NCBI GenBank assembly: GCA_029964075.1
Contig: CM057147.1
Location: forward strand, 22,837,513-22,901,512
Origin: Patiria pectinifera
Lineage: Eukaryota > Echinodermata > Asteroidea > Valvatida > Asterinidae
Length of the DNA: 64,000 nt
Direction: 5' to 3'
The translations under genes and the position numbers were made by a program. Each line of letters starts with the position of its first letter. Position 1 is the first letter of the stretch. The notes below the pieces were generated by a model. That model saw only the letters and a program-made list of their open reading frames with translations, searched no databases and was not told the origin of the DNA. Positions 10,367-21,221 of this stretch are shown here, one piece after another.

Positions 10367-10577
10367 TCTCCGTCAACCGATTTCAAATCGAATCAAGGGC
10401 ATCCCATTCCGGCCGACCAAGGCAGTGGCCGTTGACCTCTTCCCACACACCAAACACTGTGAGCTGGTCATACTGTTTGAGAGAGCTGACCGAGTTGATT
10501 CCTACTACGAGGTACCCGTGGACATGAAAAGATCCTGCAAAACCGATGGCGAAGTTTCAACATCAGTCGTAGGTTGA
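10367..10577 (+). CDS. trmt2a: TRMT2A-like tRNA (uracil-5)-methyltransferase, terminal exon, copy 2
   Basis: Length (211 bp), acceptor phase (2), acceptor context (TCCTCCCCAG) and stop are the same as in copy 1, with about five amino-acid differences. This copy reads [20 protein letters not shown], keeping the family-typical Pro, so it may be the ancestral or functional end of the protein. Its N-terminal residues (LRQP versus LCRP) look less typical. Either exon could be spliced to the same upstream phase-2 donor, giving alternative C-termini that differ at a few positions. Which one is used cannot be decided from sequence. Confidence 0.7.
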
Positions 10578-10839
10578 TTTATTTACAAAACTGTCACTGA
10601 TAACAAAGTTTTTTTGTCAAAGCTGGTATGCAATTGGTGCCCTGGCAGGGACATGCAGTGCTTTGGGCAAGATTTCTATTTGAAAAAAATGTCAAGCAAC
10701 TTGCGGGTACTTTGGAGAGTTGGATCCCAATGTTTTTGGTCCCATAATGACTATCGTACAACCCGTGTGTGGTCACCACCAATGGGAAAACAAGGATGTG
10801 TAGTTGTGTACCCACATTAGCAAGTACAGCACTGATGCT

Positions 10840-11530
10840 GGTGTGGAAGGTAATTCTGTCCCCCGGTAAAAGTGTCCTCCCTGGCCCGTTAATTCTGTCC
10901 CCTCCAGGTAATTCTGTCCCCCAGTTGTTTTTTTGTCCCCCTCTTTTGAAACCCGGAAGGTTATTGTTTTGATGAATTCACTCTACAAGGTATACATTTT
11001 GGACTTTTAGTCTGCCCTTCATGAATATAGAAAATATTTAATTTAGTCTATTAGATGATACGTGAACACAATGTTTCGATTCGGAGTACGGTGAAGTCTA
11101 TCGCGATTCTAGCTACCGCGATAGGTCAACACAGCGGCGATGCATGGCGATGGCCCTCGTCTCATTGATAGTATGATTCAACGTCTCCTTGGATTGGTCT
11201 GTGTTCCCATCATAGCGCGTAACGAAAATTTCTATTGGACGAATTTCCATTGTAGAGGGAGACGCATATATACACATGTTATAATCACTGCCTCAAATCT
11301 TGCAGCATGTACTGGCGCGTGCGACACGCTGCTGCTCTCAGTACATACTGCATGGGGACACATTTACCAGGGGGACACTTTCACCGTTGGGCAGGGGGAC
11401 ATTTTTACCTGGAGGGGGACAAATTTACCTAGGTAAAAGTGTCCCCCCGGACACATTTACTGGGTCACGAGCCGGTAAATGTGTCCGGGGGGACACATTT
11501 ACCAGGGGGGACAGAATTACCTGTCACACC
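10840..11530. mobile_element. Foldback/MITE with GGGGGACA terminal repeats
   Basis: The left end (GGTGTGGAAGGTAATTCTGT, then CCCCC) is mirrored on the right by GGGGGGACAGAATTACC followed by a CACACC end. Inside both ends the module GGTAAANGTGTCCCCC recurs in alternating orientation, several times at about 11345-11510. The middle (11000-11290) is unrelated DNA. No transposase frame. Superfamily not recognised. Confidence 0.75.
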
Positions 11531-12600
11531 GGACAGTTGTACCACCTGCTCTGTATATTGCCAACTGGGGGCGCTGTTTCAACCGTCCAACAAATGTGTG
11601 TGTGTAAGGGGGGCGGGGGGCGGGGTATGGGCACTCAGTGGGATTTTAACAATGAAAAGCTTATTTTTTGCATTTCTGAGTGGGGTATGGGCCACAGGCA
11701 CAAAGGGGGGGGGGGGTATCCCTCCCATGGCCCCTCCCGTATGTTCACCACATTTCAAGTCTAGATGTGAAAAACTTGAAGTAGGCCCTATACTCAGTCC
11801 GAAGAGAATTTTGAAGATTGGCATTTTGTTAGTTTTGCTGCAAAGGAGTAGGAAAAACCATGAACTCCATTCTGAGGCATGTACATGCTTGGACAAGTCA
11901 TTTATTCCCATAAGAAAGTGAGCACTTTCTTAAGCTTGTACTCGCCTTACAAAAAGCTCTGAAACTGTCCAGACTTTTCCAGTCAGGTACAGAGAAAGAC
12001 AAAGTGAAATTTTCAGTTCTTGGCAAAGACAAAATAGATTTATGACAAAACAGTATTACCAAAATGACTGCCTTTTAGTTCTATCTTGCATATCTTTTCC
12101 CCAAAAGTTCAAGAAATATTTTAATTATATCAATAACAAAAGGTATGTATGTTTCACTTGAATTTTGCATCGAAAGTAAATTTATTTTTTGGGAAGTAAA
12201 TAAATGAAATTATGTTTTTGATACCTGAATTTGTGTCTGTGTTTGTGTCTTTGTTACTTTGCCCTAAATTTGATTGTCTTACATTTATGTTATCATAAAA
12301 AGATGACTTTGACCTTTTGTTTTGTCATCCATGACAGCAAGAGTACAAGTGAGGTATCCATTGAAAGCTAATGAACGACCTTTTAAGATGCAATGACCCC
12401 GACAGTGCTCAAATTCCTAATTTTAACATACTATTTTCGGATTACCTTTTTTTGATACACCTTGTACCTAATCTGTAACCTGTCTATGTATTTTGGTGAG
12501 TCTCTTACCTTAGCAAGCAGAAGTTCCTCAGTGCTGGGCTGATGAAACTGGTCCCTTTTTTACCCTAGCCTACTAAGTTTTTCGTTGATGTCAATTATAT
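11531..12600. other. Non-coding, no feature recognised
   Basis: AT-rich sequence with short G and C homopolymers (11608-11625, 11705-11717). No splice-bounded conserved exon, RNA gene or inverted repeat was seen. Confidence 0.4.
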
Positions 12601-14358
12601 TTGCTAGAATTTTGTTATACTGCGTGTAAATGCCCCATGTTCTTCGTTTTTAATAAACTGTTTATGTGGTACTAATAACATAAAAACGTGTAAAGGTGAA
12701 AAAAAGTGACCTATTTGTAATTGGAGCAATATATTCATACTGAGTAGAAAAAAATCACAATTCATAATAAATCAATGGAAAGACTTACCTCATTTTGGAT
12801 AGTTGTAAACATGTCTAGTCAACAATAAATTGTATGAGTTCATAAATGTCAATTGTTTAGCAAAATAGATTACATCCTCATTAGAATTAAAATATAATTT
12901 CAACCCGCCAATCAAAGTGCAGCATTTCAAATATGTTTCCCCAAACCAATTTAGGTTTCAACAACCAGTTATAACTGTTGAATCTACCCGGCTTTTTTGA
13001 TTGGATAATTGATTCAACCAATCAAAAAACAATATATCGCTGACCTATTAGAAAATAAAAAAATCCCCTTATTCAATTCCTTTAGGTGCAGAAACCCATT
13101 ATACGATTCAGTAATCAATGTAGTATGAGTCTGCCTTGTAATTATAATGATAATTTGCCTCGTCCAATAAGAAAACGGTATTTTGATGATGTCATACAGA
13201 TTTGAAAATACTTCATTGTCATCTACGGGTCTGCAAACCCCTTATGTACTTTAAATTTTAACTTCATCAAGCATTTGTAATAAAGTTGGCACACTTTGCA
13301 TTCTGGCGGCCAGAATCTGGCCCACTGCGACGTCACGTATAAAAAAAAAATTGGTTCTAATTGTTTAAGGGGGGCCCGAACCGCCATATTGGTGTCATCG
13401 CATTTTGGGGTAAATGTAGCACCGTGACCATTTTTGTAAAAATAAATTTCACGTTATAAACGCAACTTTTTAACAACAGGAACGACATTCCACTGTCCAC
13501 TTGAATTCCAAGTTTGATCAATCATCATTAAATCGGTTAGTTTCCTTAAAACTTAAGACATTATTTTCAAAAAAAAAGTTACCGGATCATCCCCATCTCC
13601 CCCCCCCCCTGTCCCAGGCAAAGACGCCACTACCTCTCAAAAACACACTTTTTCCTTTCCACTTTCCACTCTTCCCAGTCTTGTTTTACAGCTTGCTAAC
13701 GTAAAAGAAAAACTGTTCATATCAAATTCCCGACTTTAATCACATGCAATCCTCATAGATTCTGCGGGCAGCATATTCGTGAAGAATGGTTGGTCACTGG
13801 CTCTGAGATCTCATTCTCCGTCTCCTCTTCCCTCCCCTCATTTCCCCTATTTTTTTTGTCTCTTCTACTTTTTGCCCGATGTGCTAAATAATAAATAAAG
13901 ACCTGGAGTTTGGGGCGAAGGGTGGTCAATATCATGTGCAGGTTTTGTATTGGATACCAAATCTGATACAGAAAGTCAAAAACGAAGAGTTCACACGTGC
14001 ATCCGTACCGTCCTAACGAATAAAAACTAGGACGTTTTCCAGGTATGACGGTTGCTGAAATAGTTTTCTTATGAGGCATGTTATGCATGATTCATAGTAT
14101 GTAGACTGAACTCATGGAATTAATACCCCCTCTATTGACACTGTCTATCACGCAACAAGTGTAAATCGACTGTTCCATATTTTGCAGGGGAATATTATGT
14201 ATACAATAGTAATATCTACACAAAAGTTTTCTATTAAAACACTTAAAATCAATACTTTATATATTTAAAATGCATTGGTAAGTTTATGTGATCTGAAACA
14301 AGTAATATCTATCTGTCTACTTGTCCGAGTAGGCAAAACGTACACGTGAAACCCCCTC
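12601..14358 (+). repeat. 1.76-kb tandem duplication, copy A
   Basis: The unit starts at TTGCTAGAATTTTGTTATAC and ends in GAAACCCCCTC, where copy B begins with the same start. The copies align end to end with scattered substitutions and small indels: a C-run at 13603, an ATTAAATAG-like insertion, different lengths near 13305. The content is AT-rich and non-coding. Divergence of this kind fits either an ancient tandem duplication or two haplotypes placed in series by the assembler. Confidence 0.93.
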
Positions 14359-16170
14359 TTGCTAGAATTTTGTTATACTGCATGTAAATGCCCCATGTTC
14401 GTCGTTTTTAATAAACTGTTTATGTGGTACTAATAACATAAAAACGCGTAAAAGTGAAAAAAAAATGACTTATTTGTAATTGGAGCAATACTTATTCATA
14501 CTGAGTAGAAAAAGATCACAATTCATAATAAATCAGTGGAAAGACTTACCTCATTTTGGATAGTTGTAAACATGTCTAGTCAACAATAAATTGTATGAGT
14601 TCATAAATGTCAATTGTTTAGCAAAATAGATTACATCCTCATTAGAATTAAAATATAATTTCAACCCGCCAATCAAAGTGCAGCATTTCAAATATGTTTC
14701 CCCAAACCAATTTAGGTTTCAACAACCAGTTATAACTGTTGAATCTACCCGGCTTTTTTGATTGGATAATTGATTCAACCAATCAAAAAACAATATATCG
14801 CTGACCTATTAGAAAATAAAAAAAATCCCCTTATTCAATTCCTTTAGGTGCAGAAACCCATTATACGATTCAGTAATCAATGTAGTATGAGTCTGCCTTG
14901 TAATTATAATGATAATTTGCCTCGTCCAATAAGAAAACGGTATTTTGATGATGTCATACAGATTTGAAAATACTTCATTGTCATCTACGGGTCTGCAAAC
15001 CCCTTATGTACTTTAAATTTTAACTTCATCAAGCATTTGTAATAAAGTTGGCACACTTTGCATTCTGGCCCACTGTGCGACGTCACGTATAAAAAAAAAA
15101 TTGGTTCTAATTGTTTAAGGGGGGCCCGAACCGCCATATTGGTGTCATCGCATTTTGGGGTAAATGTAGCACCGTGACCATTTTTGTAAAAATAAATTTC
15201 ACGTTATAAACGCAACTTTTTAACAACAGGAACGACATTCCACTGTCAACTTGAATTCATCAGGGCCGGCAGTTTGACCAATCATCATTAAATCGGTTAG
15301 TTTCCTTAAAACTTAAGACATTATTTTCAAAAAAAGTTATCGGATCATCCCCATCTCCCCCTGTCCTAGGCAAAGACGCCACTGCCTCTAAAAAAAAAAA
15401 CAACCCCATTTTTCCTTTCAACTTTTAAAAGACTACATCGATTTGATCATGGAGGAATAATCCACTCTCGCTTCCCAGTCTTGTTTTACAGCTTACTAAC
15501 GTATTAAATAGAAAAACTGTTCAAATCAAATTCGCGACTTCAATCACATGCAATCCTCATATCCCTCCATGGTTTCTGCGGGCAGCATATTCGTCAAGAA
15601 TGGTTGGTCACTGGCTCTGAGATCTTATTCTCCGTCTCATCTTCCCTCCCCTCATTCCCCCTAATCTTTTTGTCTCTTCTACTTTTTGTCCGATGTGCTA
15701 AATAATAAATAAAGACCTGGAGTTTGGGGCGAAGGGTGGTCAATATCATGTGTAGGTTTTGTATTGGATACCAAATCTGATACAGAAAGTCAAAAACGAA
15801 GAGTTCACACGTGCATCCGTCCTAACGAATAAAAACTAGGACGTTTTCCAGGTATGACGGTTGCTGAAATAGTTTTCTTATGAGGCATGTTATGCATGAT
15901 TCATAGTATGTAGACTGAACTCATGGAATTATTACCCCCTCTATTGACACTGTCTATCACGCAACAAGTGTAAATCGACTGTTCCATATTTTGCAGGGGA
16001 ATGTTATGTATACAATATTAATATCTACACAAAAGTTTTCTATTAAAACACTTAAAATCGATACTTTATTAAAAAAAATGCATTGGTAAGTTTATCTGAT
16101 CTGAAACAAGTAATATCTATCTGTCTACTTGTCCGAGTAGGCAAAAACGTACACGTGAAACCCCCTCTTG
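14359..16170 (+). repeat. 1.76-kb tandem duplication, copy B
   Basis: Second copy of the unit, about 50 bp longer through small insertions (for example near 15415-15470 and 15562). It ends in GAAACCCCCTCTTGCTA, after which unique sequence begins. It lies about 360 bp upstream of the first coding exon of the BCR-like gene, so the pair may lie in or next to its promoter. Confidence 0.93.
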
Positions 16171-16172
16171 CT

Positions 16173-16528
16173 ACAATGAGCTGACTTCCTGTAAAATACG
16201 CATAACAATAAAATAGCAGACGACATTTCGCACACAGTACATTGAGATCGGACTTTGCGAGATATGAGCTATTGAATGTGTGCAGCTGACTGAAACCAGT
16301 ACTTGGGCAGTAACACACCGGAAACACTCACAGGAGCACAGTGCAGCGTGTTGTGATCATAATTGGTATTGATAACACTTCAATCCTACTGAGGAAAGAG
16401 CTGAAAATATGGTTTGAAAACAGTTTGTCTGGTTTAAACTTTAGACTGTCAACAAGTCGCGTCACAGTAGCAAGAGACGTACGAGTCACCTAGTGGGAGC
16501 TGTGCAGATACAGCAAACCGACGTCAAA
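16173..16528 (+). promoter_or_regulatory. Presumed 5' UTR/promoter of the BCR-like gene
   Basis: Unique sequence between the tandem duplication and the first coding exon. No TATA box at a useful distance and no upstream splice site could be fixed, so the transcription start is unknown. Inferred only from position. Confidence 0.35.
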
Positions 16529-16565
16529 ATGGCAGTCAATCACATTCGTCGGATAACTCCGCACG
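16529..16565 (+). CDS. bcr: BCR-like RhoGEF, exon 1 (start codon)
   Basis: ATG in good context (AAAATGG) opens a 12-codon frame (MAVNHIRRITPH) and stops at a donor CACG|GTAAAT in phase 1. The single G left over joins AT at the start of the next exon to give Asp, keeping frame into the conserved oligomerisation region. Human BCR likewise has only a few residues before the matching FxxxWKxxF segment. The start is supported by phase and spacing, not by transcript data. Confidence 0.6.
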
Positions 16566-17065
16566 GTAAATCTTAAAATCCTGATATTATGAGAAAGAAT
16601 GCTGTACAGCTGCTTCACTATTTTGCTCGAATATAACATCATTCATTGAGGCGATTTTGGTCACGTTTATTGCAAGTTTTGAATTAATTAGGAGGCCTTG
16701 GTGTAATTGAGAAAGCGTGCAAAATGTTAGTGGTGTTCAGCATGTTCAGCTTAAATTTTGACCATCCCCATTAGCGAATTTGTTATTTCCTTTCCTAAAT
16801 TGATTATCTTATGAATTATGAGTTATGTCATTTAAACTATGCATGCTTTATATAAACGCAGTGGCTATTGTTACGGCAGCCGTAACGCATTTCCCATTTT
16901 TTATCATTACGGTAGACTGCAACTTTTAAAAAAACATGACAAGAAAATACAAAATTAGAAGGAAAAAAGTGAATTTGAACGTTATGAAATTCGGACTTTA
17001 TTTCCCTTTTAAAAAAAAATCCTCCAAAGCCTCAGGTTTAAGAAAAGAAAAAAAATTCGAGTGCA

Positions 17066-17142
17066 AAACTGAGATTCGAACCCGCAACCTCGCGGTGCAA
17101 AATCCTACCCTCTATCGACTGAGCTGTCGCACTGCTCGCTAA
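17066..17142 (-). repeat. tRNA-derived relic (SINE head)
   Basis: The minus strand reads GCGACAGCTCAGTCGATAGA (A-box/D-arm like) and, about 35 nt on, GGGTTCGAATCTC (B box/T-arm like). Other arms do not pair well enough for a working tRNA. It sits in the first BCR-like intron. Pol III-type SINE head is the likely origin. Confidence 0.55.
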
Positions 17143-17284
17143 AACGTGTGGAAACCAATAATTATATTCCTGCGTGCGTATCAAAAAGTATCGTAGAGGG
17201 CGCTAAACAACGACTGCCTCGTTATATAAATTATAAATACGGACAATGAATTTGTGCAAGTTGTGCTGAATAGTTCTAATTCCT

Positions 17285-17335
17285 GTCTAGCCCCACTAGT
17301 GTGGCGCGGTTAGACCCGTGAACGTGGCATTGTAT
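17285..17335 (-). repeat. Short copy of the AGCCCCACTAGTGTGG element
   Basis: The sequence from CTAGCCCCACTAGTGTGG to ACCCGTGAACGTGGC is the reverse complement of the two flanks of the hairpin at 20112-20212, but it lacks the long palindrome between them, keeping only CGCGGTT. It is a solo copy, or the ancestral form before the palindrome was gained. Confidence 0.65.
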
Positions 17336-19967
17336 ACAACGCCACTTGCTTCCCTCGGGTAAATACAAGCGAAAGCATTCTATCTTTTGATCCGCTACAT
17401 ATAACCACGTATAATTTTGCCCATAGGTAAATCACTTACTTGTTGGGCTTCCTGTGAATTTACGCGAGTGTTTGGATCTGTACGTCATTGCCAAGAAATT
17501 TGATGTAAAGTTACGGCACAACAAAAACGATCGGATAAATGATCAGAAAATCAAAGACGGGCATGACACTATGATACCCCGAGTTCCGCATGCGCAAAAC
17601 GGTAGGAGTATCACCAGTGGGTACCCGACTAACCGTCTTACATGGCAGGATGACCGTAATACTTAGCATATAAAATTCTCCTAAATCCACTTGGAAAGTC
17701 TGCCAAATCATCCAGTATATATATTGCTGTTCCATTGTGTTTTTCAAACCAAATGTGCCATATTTCTCTAATCTTTTTCATTTCCTTCATCTTCATAATT
17801 CTGCCGAAAAAAATATTCTGCTAATTTTCTGTACAACTTATTTTTTGTATGCAAATATTCTGTCAAATCTAGCCGAAATTCGGCTAGAACGGTCACTCCA
17901 TCTTAGTAACCGGATCACAACAGAGTGCTTTACCATGACTGAAGCGTGGCTACAGCCACGCTTGCATATACATGTAGCAGTGTTGTAGGTCTCGAGACCG
18001 GCCCTGGCTCCTGTCTCGATCTCAGACCACTTTTGCTGGTCTCTTGCCTCAGTCTCTGGTCTCGGGGGTCAGGGTGGTCTGTCTGGTCTGGTCCTCTTTG
18101 AGTCTGATATTTTGGCTGGCTTCAAGTCGAGACTAGCTGTAAGTGAGTGGGGAAGTGGATTGCCCGGCCCCAGGGATTGATTGCTAGAAATCAGTTGAGG
18201 CAAATGACTGCAGGTAATGCTGATAGACATGTCTCTTCACTTTCAGTGAGGGCATAGTCCAACAACCATTGCTCCTTTTCGTTTTTGCTTTTATTGTGGG
18301 ATGCTTTGTTGAAACAAGCACTTTATAGCCATCCTCATTGATTCCAAATACAACTGAGATTAAAATCTTATGAATCAAGATTGAAGCATTATGTTTACCG
18401 TCAGATTTTTTGTTTTGAATATGGGAAACAATTCAACTCTTTTCCCCCAGAAATATTGGTGATTTTTTTTCTATTTTCCTTTTCAATTTTTACTTTATTC
18501 GTGGAGGCGGGAAAACGTTTGTTGTTTTTTTCATTATATTTATTAATGGATATTCAGCAATTCGTAGACCGTTAAATTGCTATTAGTGGTGGACAGCTGA
18601 ATTTTGTGATCTCTTTATTAAAATAGGCACGACTTGGGAATAGAATGCAAATTTTCAGAGTTAAACATGTTCTTTATCCCAATTATTTATTTGTTTTTAC
18701 AAATATAGAGGGTGCCATTTCTTTCTTTTTTATCATACTGTCACTTTATTCTTGACTTGCCATGTATTCATCTTTTCATCTGTGATAAACACAAATTGAG
18801 CTATAAATAGAGTCTAATTGCCTGCCTCGTCTCCTTTCTAAATGCCAGTTGCGTTTGCATGAGTAGAGAAGACTTTTGTTCCATTAATCGCTAAATGCTG
18901 TTTACGGCCATCACAATAACCAAGAGTGAAATATTGGCAATATGTTGTACTTGTAAATTACTAAAATATTCAAGTGTTATCGCCCGGCATAGTAGCCGAT
19001 GCGGGTGATACGCTAGTACAAAACACAAATAGGCGTGCACACGCAGCCATGAATCCTAAAAGTACATCTCGCCCACCACATTCAGTTTGTGACAGCGCCC
19101 TTCTATTGTGTAGGCCTCATTCTCAAATAGGCTAATGGCGATGATGACGGCGGGCAGATTAACAGAAGATAGATCAGGCAAATACGGTTCATCGATCTTC
19201 TATAGTGTATGTAATGATATTGACATTATACATAAATAAAGTGGCATTACATTTCAGCCTAAGCCAGGCCTCTCTGGTGACCACCTCTCAGTTTTGGGGT
19301 CTACATGTACAAGTCTATATTCCATGACTGAAATTTTAAAAAATAAATCAATATTTTCTTGCTCCAAATATTTTTTGAATCAGGTTTACAAGGAGGTCCA
19401 ATGTAAAATTAAAGCTGCTTTTAAATATCCGTTAGTAGTCATTGCTGAAACCAAGGGGTGGCTGTGGAGTTTTGGGTCCTGTAACAGTTTAGTTTAGTTC
19501 CTACATGTATAACAGATGAAACATCCACCTTTAACTTTTTACTTTTGTCAAGTTTTAACATCGCAAAAAACTAGTACAAATTGCCGTACTCCTAGGTTAG
19601 AGTTTCTTCATCAGATTGACACTTTATAGTCTGTAGTTAAACAATATTATATTTAAAAAAAATATGCTTTTAAAAAAGTGGCAACAATATATGGAGTTCA
19701 TCAATTAGGTTTTCCCCTTCTTTAAATTATGTTGTTTCCCTTTTTTTTAAATTGATTGTGACAATAACAAATTCTGTTGCCATGTTGTAATTTATTGTAT
19801 GAAGCAAACATGAAGAGCACTCGCATGACACAATTAAGCAGGTACAAGTGATTCCTAACTTTCAGTCACTTCCTTCACATTCCCATCAACATCATCATCT
19901 CAAGGACAGACTGTTCAGCTGTAATTAGTGACTTGTTTTTTTATTTATATTGTTGTTATTTATTATC
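17336..19967. other. Intron 1 of the BCR-like gene, no gene recognised
   Basis: AT-rich intronic DNA. A degenerate GGTCTC/GGTCTG-rich patch at 17990-18115 resembles the hexamer array at 19968. A minus-strand open stretch at 18184-18378 has no recognisable domain. Nothing else can be supported. Confidence 0.4.
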
Positions 19968-20029
19968 CGCGGTCTCGGTCTCGGTCTCGGACCATTTCGG
20001 TCTCGGTCTCGGTCCGCCTTGAAGGGGTT

Positions 20030-20066
<37 letters not shown>

Positions 20067-20105
20067 CAACTTCAGGTCTCGGTCTTGGTCTCGGTCTCGG
20101 ACTAT
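19968..20105 (+). repeat. (GGTCTC)n hexanucleotide array
   Basis: GGTCTC repeats in blocks separated by short spacers (ACCATTT, CGCCTTGAAGGGGTT, AACTTCA). Open frames across it give Arg-Ser, Val-Ser or Leu-Gly dipeptides and are artefacts of the repeat. Confidence 0.95.
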
Positions 20106-20111
20106 CAACAC

Positions 20112-20212
20112 TGGTATATAGCCACGTTCACGGGTCTAGGCCGCGGTATGTTGCGCTGAACCTCTGAGGTTCAGCGCAGCATACCGCGGCCACACTAGTG
20201 GGGCTAACTCCT
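20112..20212. repeat. Perfect-stem hairpin flanked by AGCCCCACTAGTGTGG motifs
   Basis: Arms of 25 bp at 20139-20163 and 20167-20191 pair with one mismatch around a 3-nt loop; the stem includes CCGCGGTATG and CATACCGCGG. The flanks GCCACGTTCACGGGTCT and CCACACTAGTGGGGCTA match the inverse-orientation copy at 17285-17335. The hairpin is GC-rich in an AT-rich intron. Confidence 0.85.
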
Positions 20213-20248
20213 GTCTAGCATTTAGAGCTGAGACAAGTTTTCAAGCTG

Positions 20249-20844
20249 CATTATGAGTAGCCCCATAAATGTGGCCAATTTACTGGACTACCTCCGTAAA
20301 CAAAGGCCACACTTCCACATGTACAAAAACGTGTCGAACTTTGTCAAATTTTGATCTTCACATTTAGGCTTAGTTTGTAGGGGTTTTTGTGCTTTAGAAG
20401 CATACTCACCCTCTTTATAGGCTAATCAGGAAGTGCTGCCTTTTTCAGATGTCTATTTTCCAGATTCATTTGCATTTGATTCATTTGAAATTTCCAGATT
20501 CATTTGCACACATTTGCGTATCAAAATTTCATCATGAAATTTCACAAAAATTAGACATCTGAAAAAGGCAGCACTTTCTGATTAGGCCAAAAAAACAATG
20601 AAAGATGATGTCTCAAAACCGCCAAACTCACTCACTAAGTTTAGTCGGGCACCATTTGCAGTCATAGCCTATAAAGAGGGTGAGTATGCTTCTAAAGCAA
20701 AAAAACCCTACAAACTAAGCCTAAATGTGAAAATCAAAATTTGACAAAGTTTGACACTTTTTGTACATGTGGAAGTGTGGCCTATGTTTACGGAGGTAGT
20801 CCAGTAAATTGGCCACATTTATGGGGCTACATTATGAGTAGCCC
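20249..20844. mobile_element. Foldback element with about 190-bp arms
   Basis: Arms of about 190 bp run inward from GTAGCCCCATAAATGTGGCC and its mirror GGCCACATTTATGGGGCTAC. Both contain the CCTCCGTAAACA and TTCCACATGTACAAAAA blocks and reach the AGCATACTCACCCTC block. A 15-bp direct repeat (CATTATGAGTAGCCC) flanks it at 20249-20263 and 20830-20844. The centre has a second inverted pair (AGACATCTGAAAAAGGCAGC and mirror) and a block shared with 51030-51190. Non-autonomous. Confidence 0.85.
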
Positions 20845-21221
20845 ACCTGTGATTTTTCACAATGTCTTCTGACTTTGTACACAAATGAAATAACCAACAC
20901 ATCTGAATTGGACATTTCTCCAAAATCAGTTTTATGATAAACCATTTTTTGCAAGTTTGGAGTTATATCAACTGATTGTTTATAGTCATATTCAAGAAAT
21001 TCCTTGTTCTAATTCACCATTAGTACCTTTGTGTATTGATTACTTTAATAAAAATATGTGACACTGTGGAAATAAATGAACAATGAATTTACCCATGACT
21101 AAATGACATAAAACGGTTCATTGTCAGAATTCCTTCTGTTTATGAAGAAACCATAATTGTGTGTTATTAATAGTCGTACTGAAAACCTTACTGCAATGTT
21201 ACATGTTATTGTCCTATCCAG

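Larger units (their letters stand above)
9112..10590 (+). repeat. Tandem segmental duplication: minisatellite plus TRMT2A-like terminal exon
   Basis: The segment starting TTCTGGATATTGTGAAACTG occurs at about 9112 and again at about 9948. Each copy holds an 11-bp minisatellite, a 3' splice site and a 211-bp terminal exon ending in the same GTAGGTTGATTTATTT. The first unit is about 836 bp and the second about 640 bp, differing mainly in minisatellite length and in the tail after the exon. Both exons stay open with an unchanged stop, so the duplication is recent or both copies are constrained. Confidence 0.88.

Noticed and set aside
19928..20167. Arg-Ser and Leu-Gly dipeptide repeat proteins
   Set aside because: All frames of the GGTCTC hexamer array are open; there is no start context, splice support or unique sequence.
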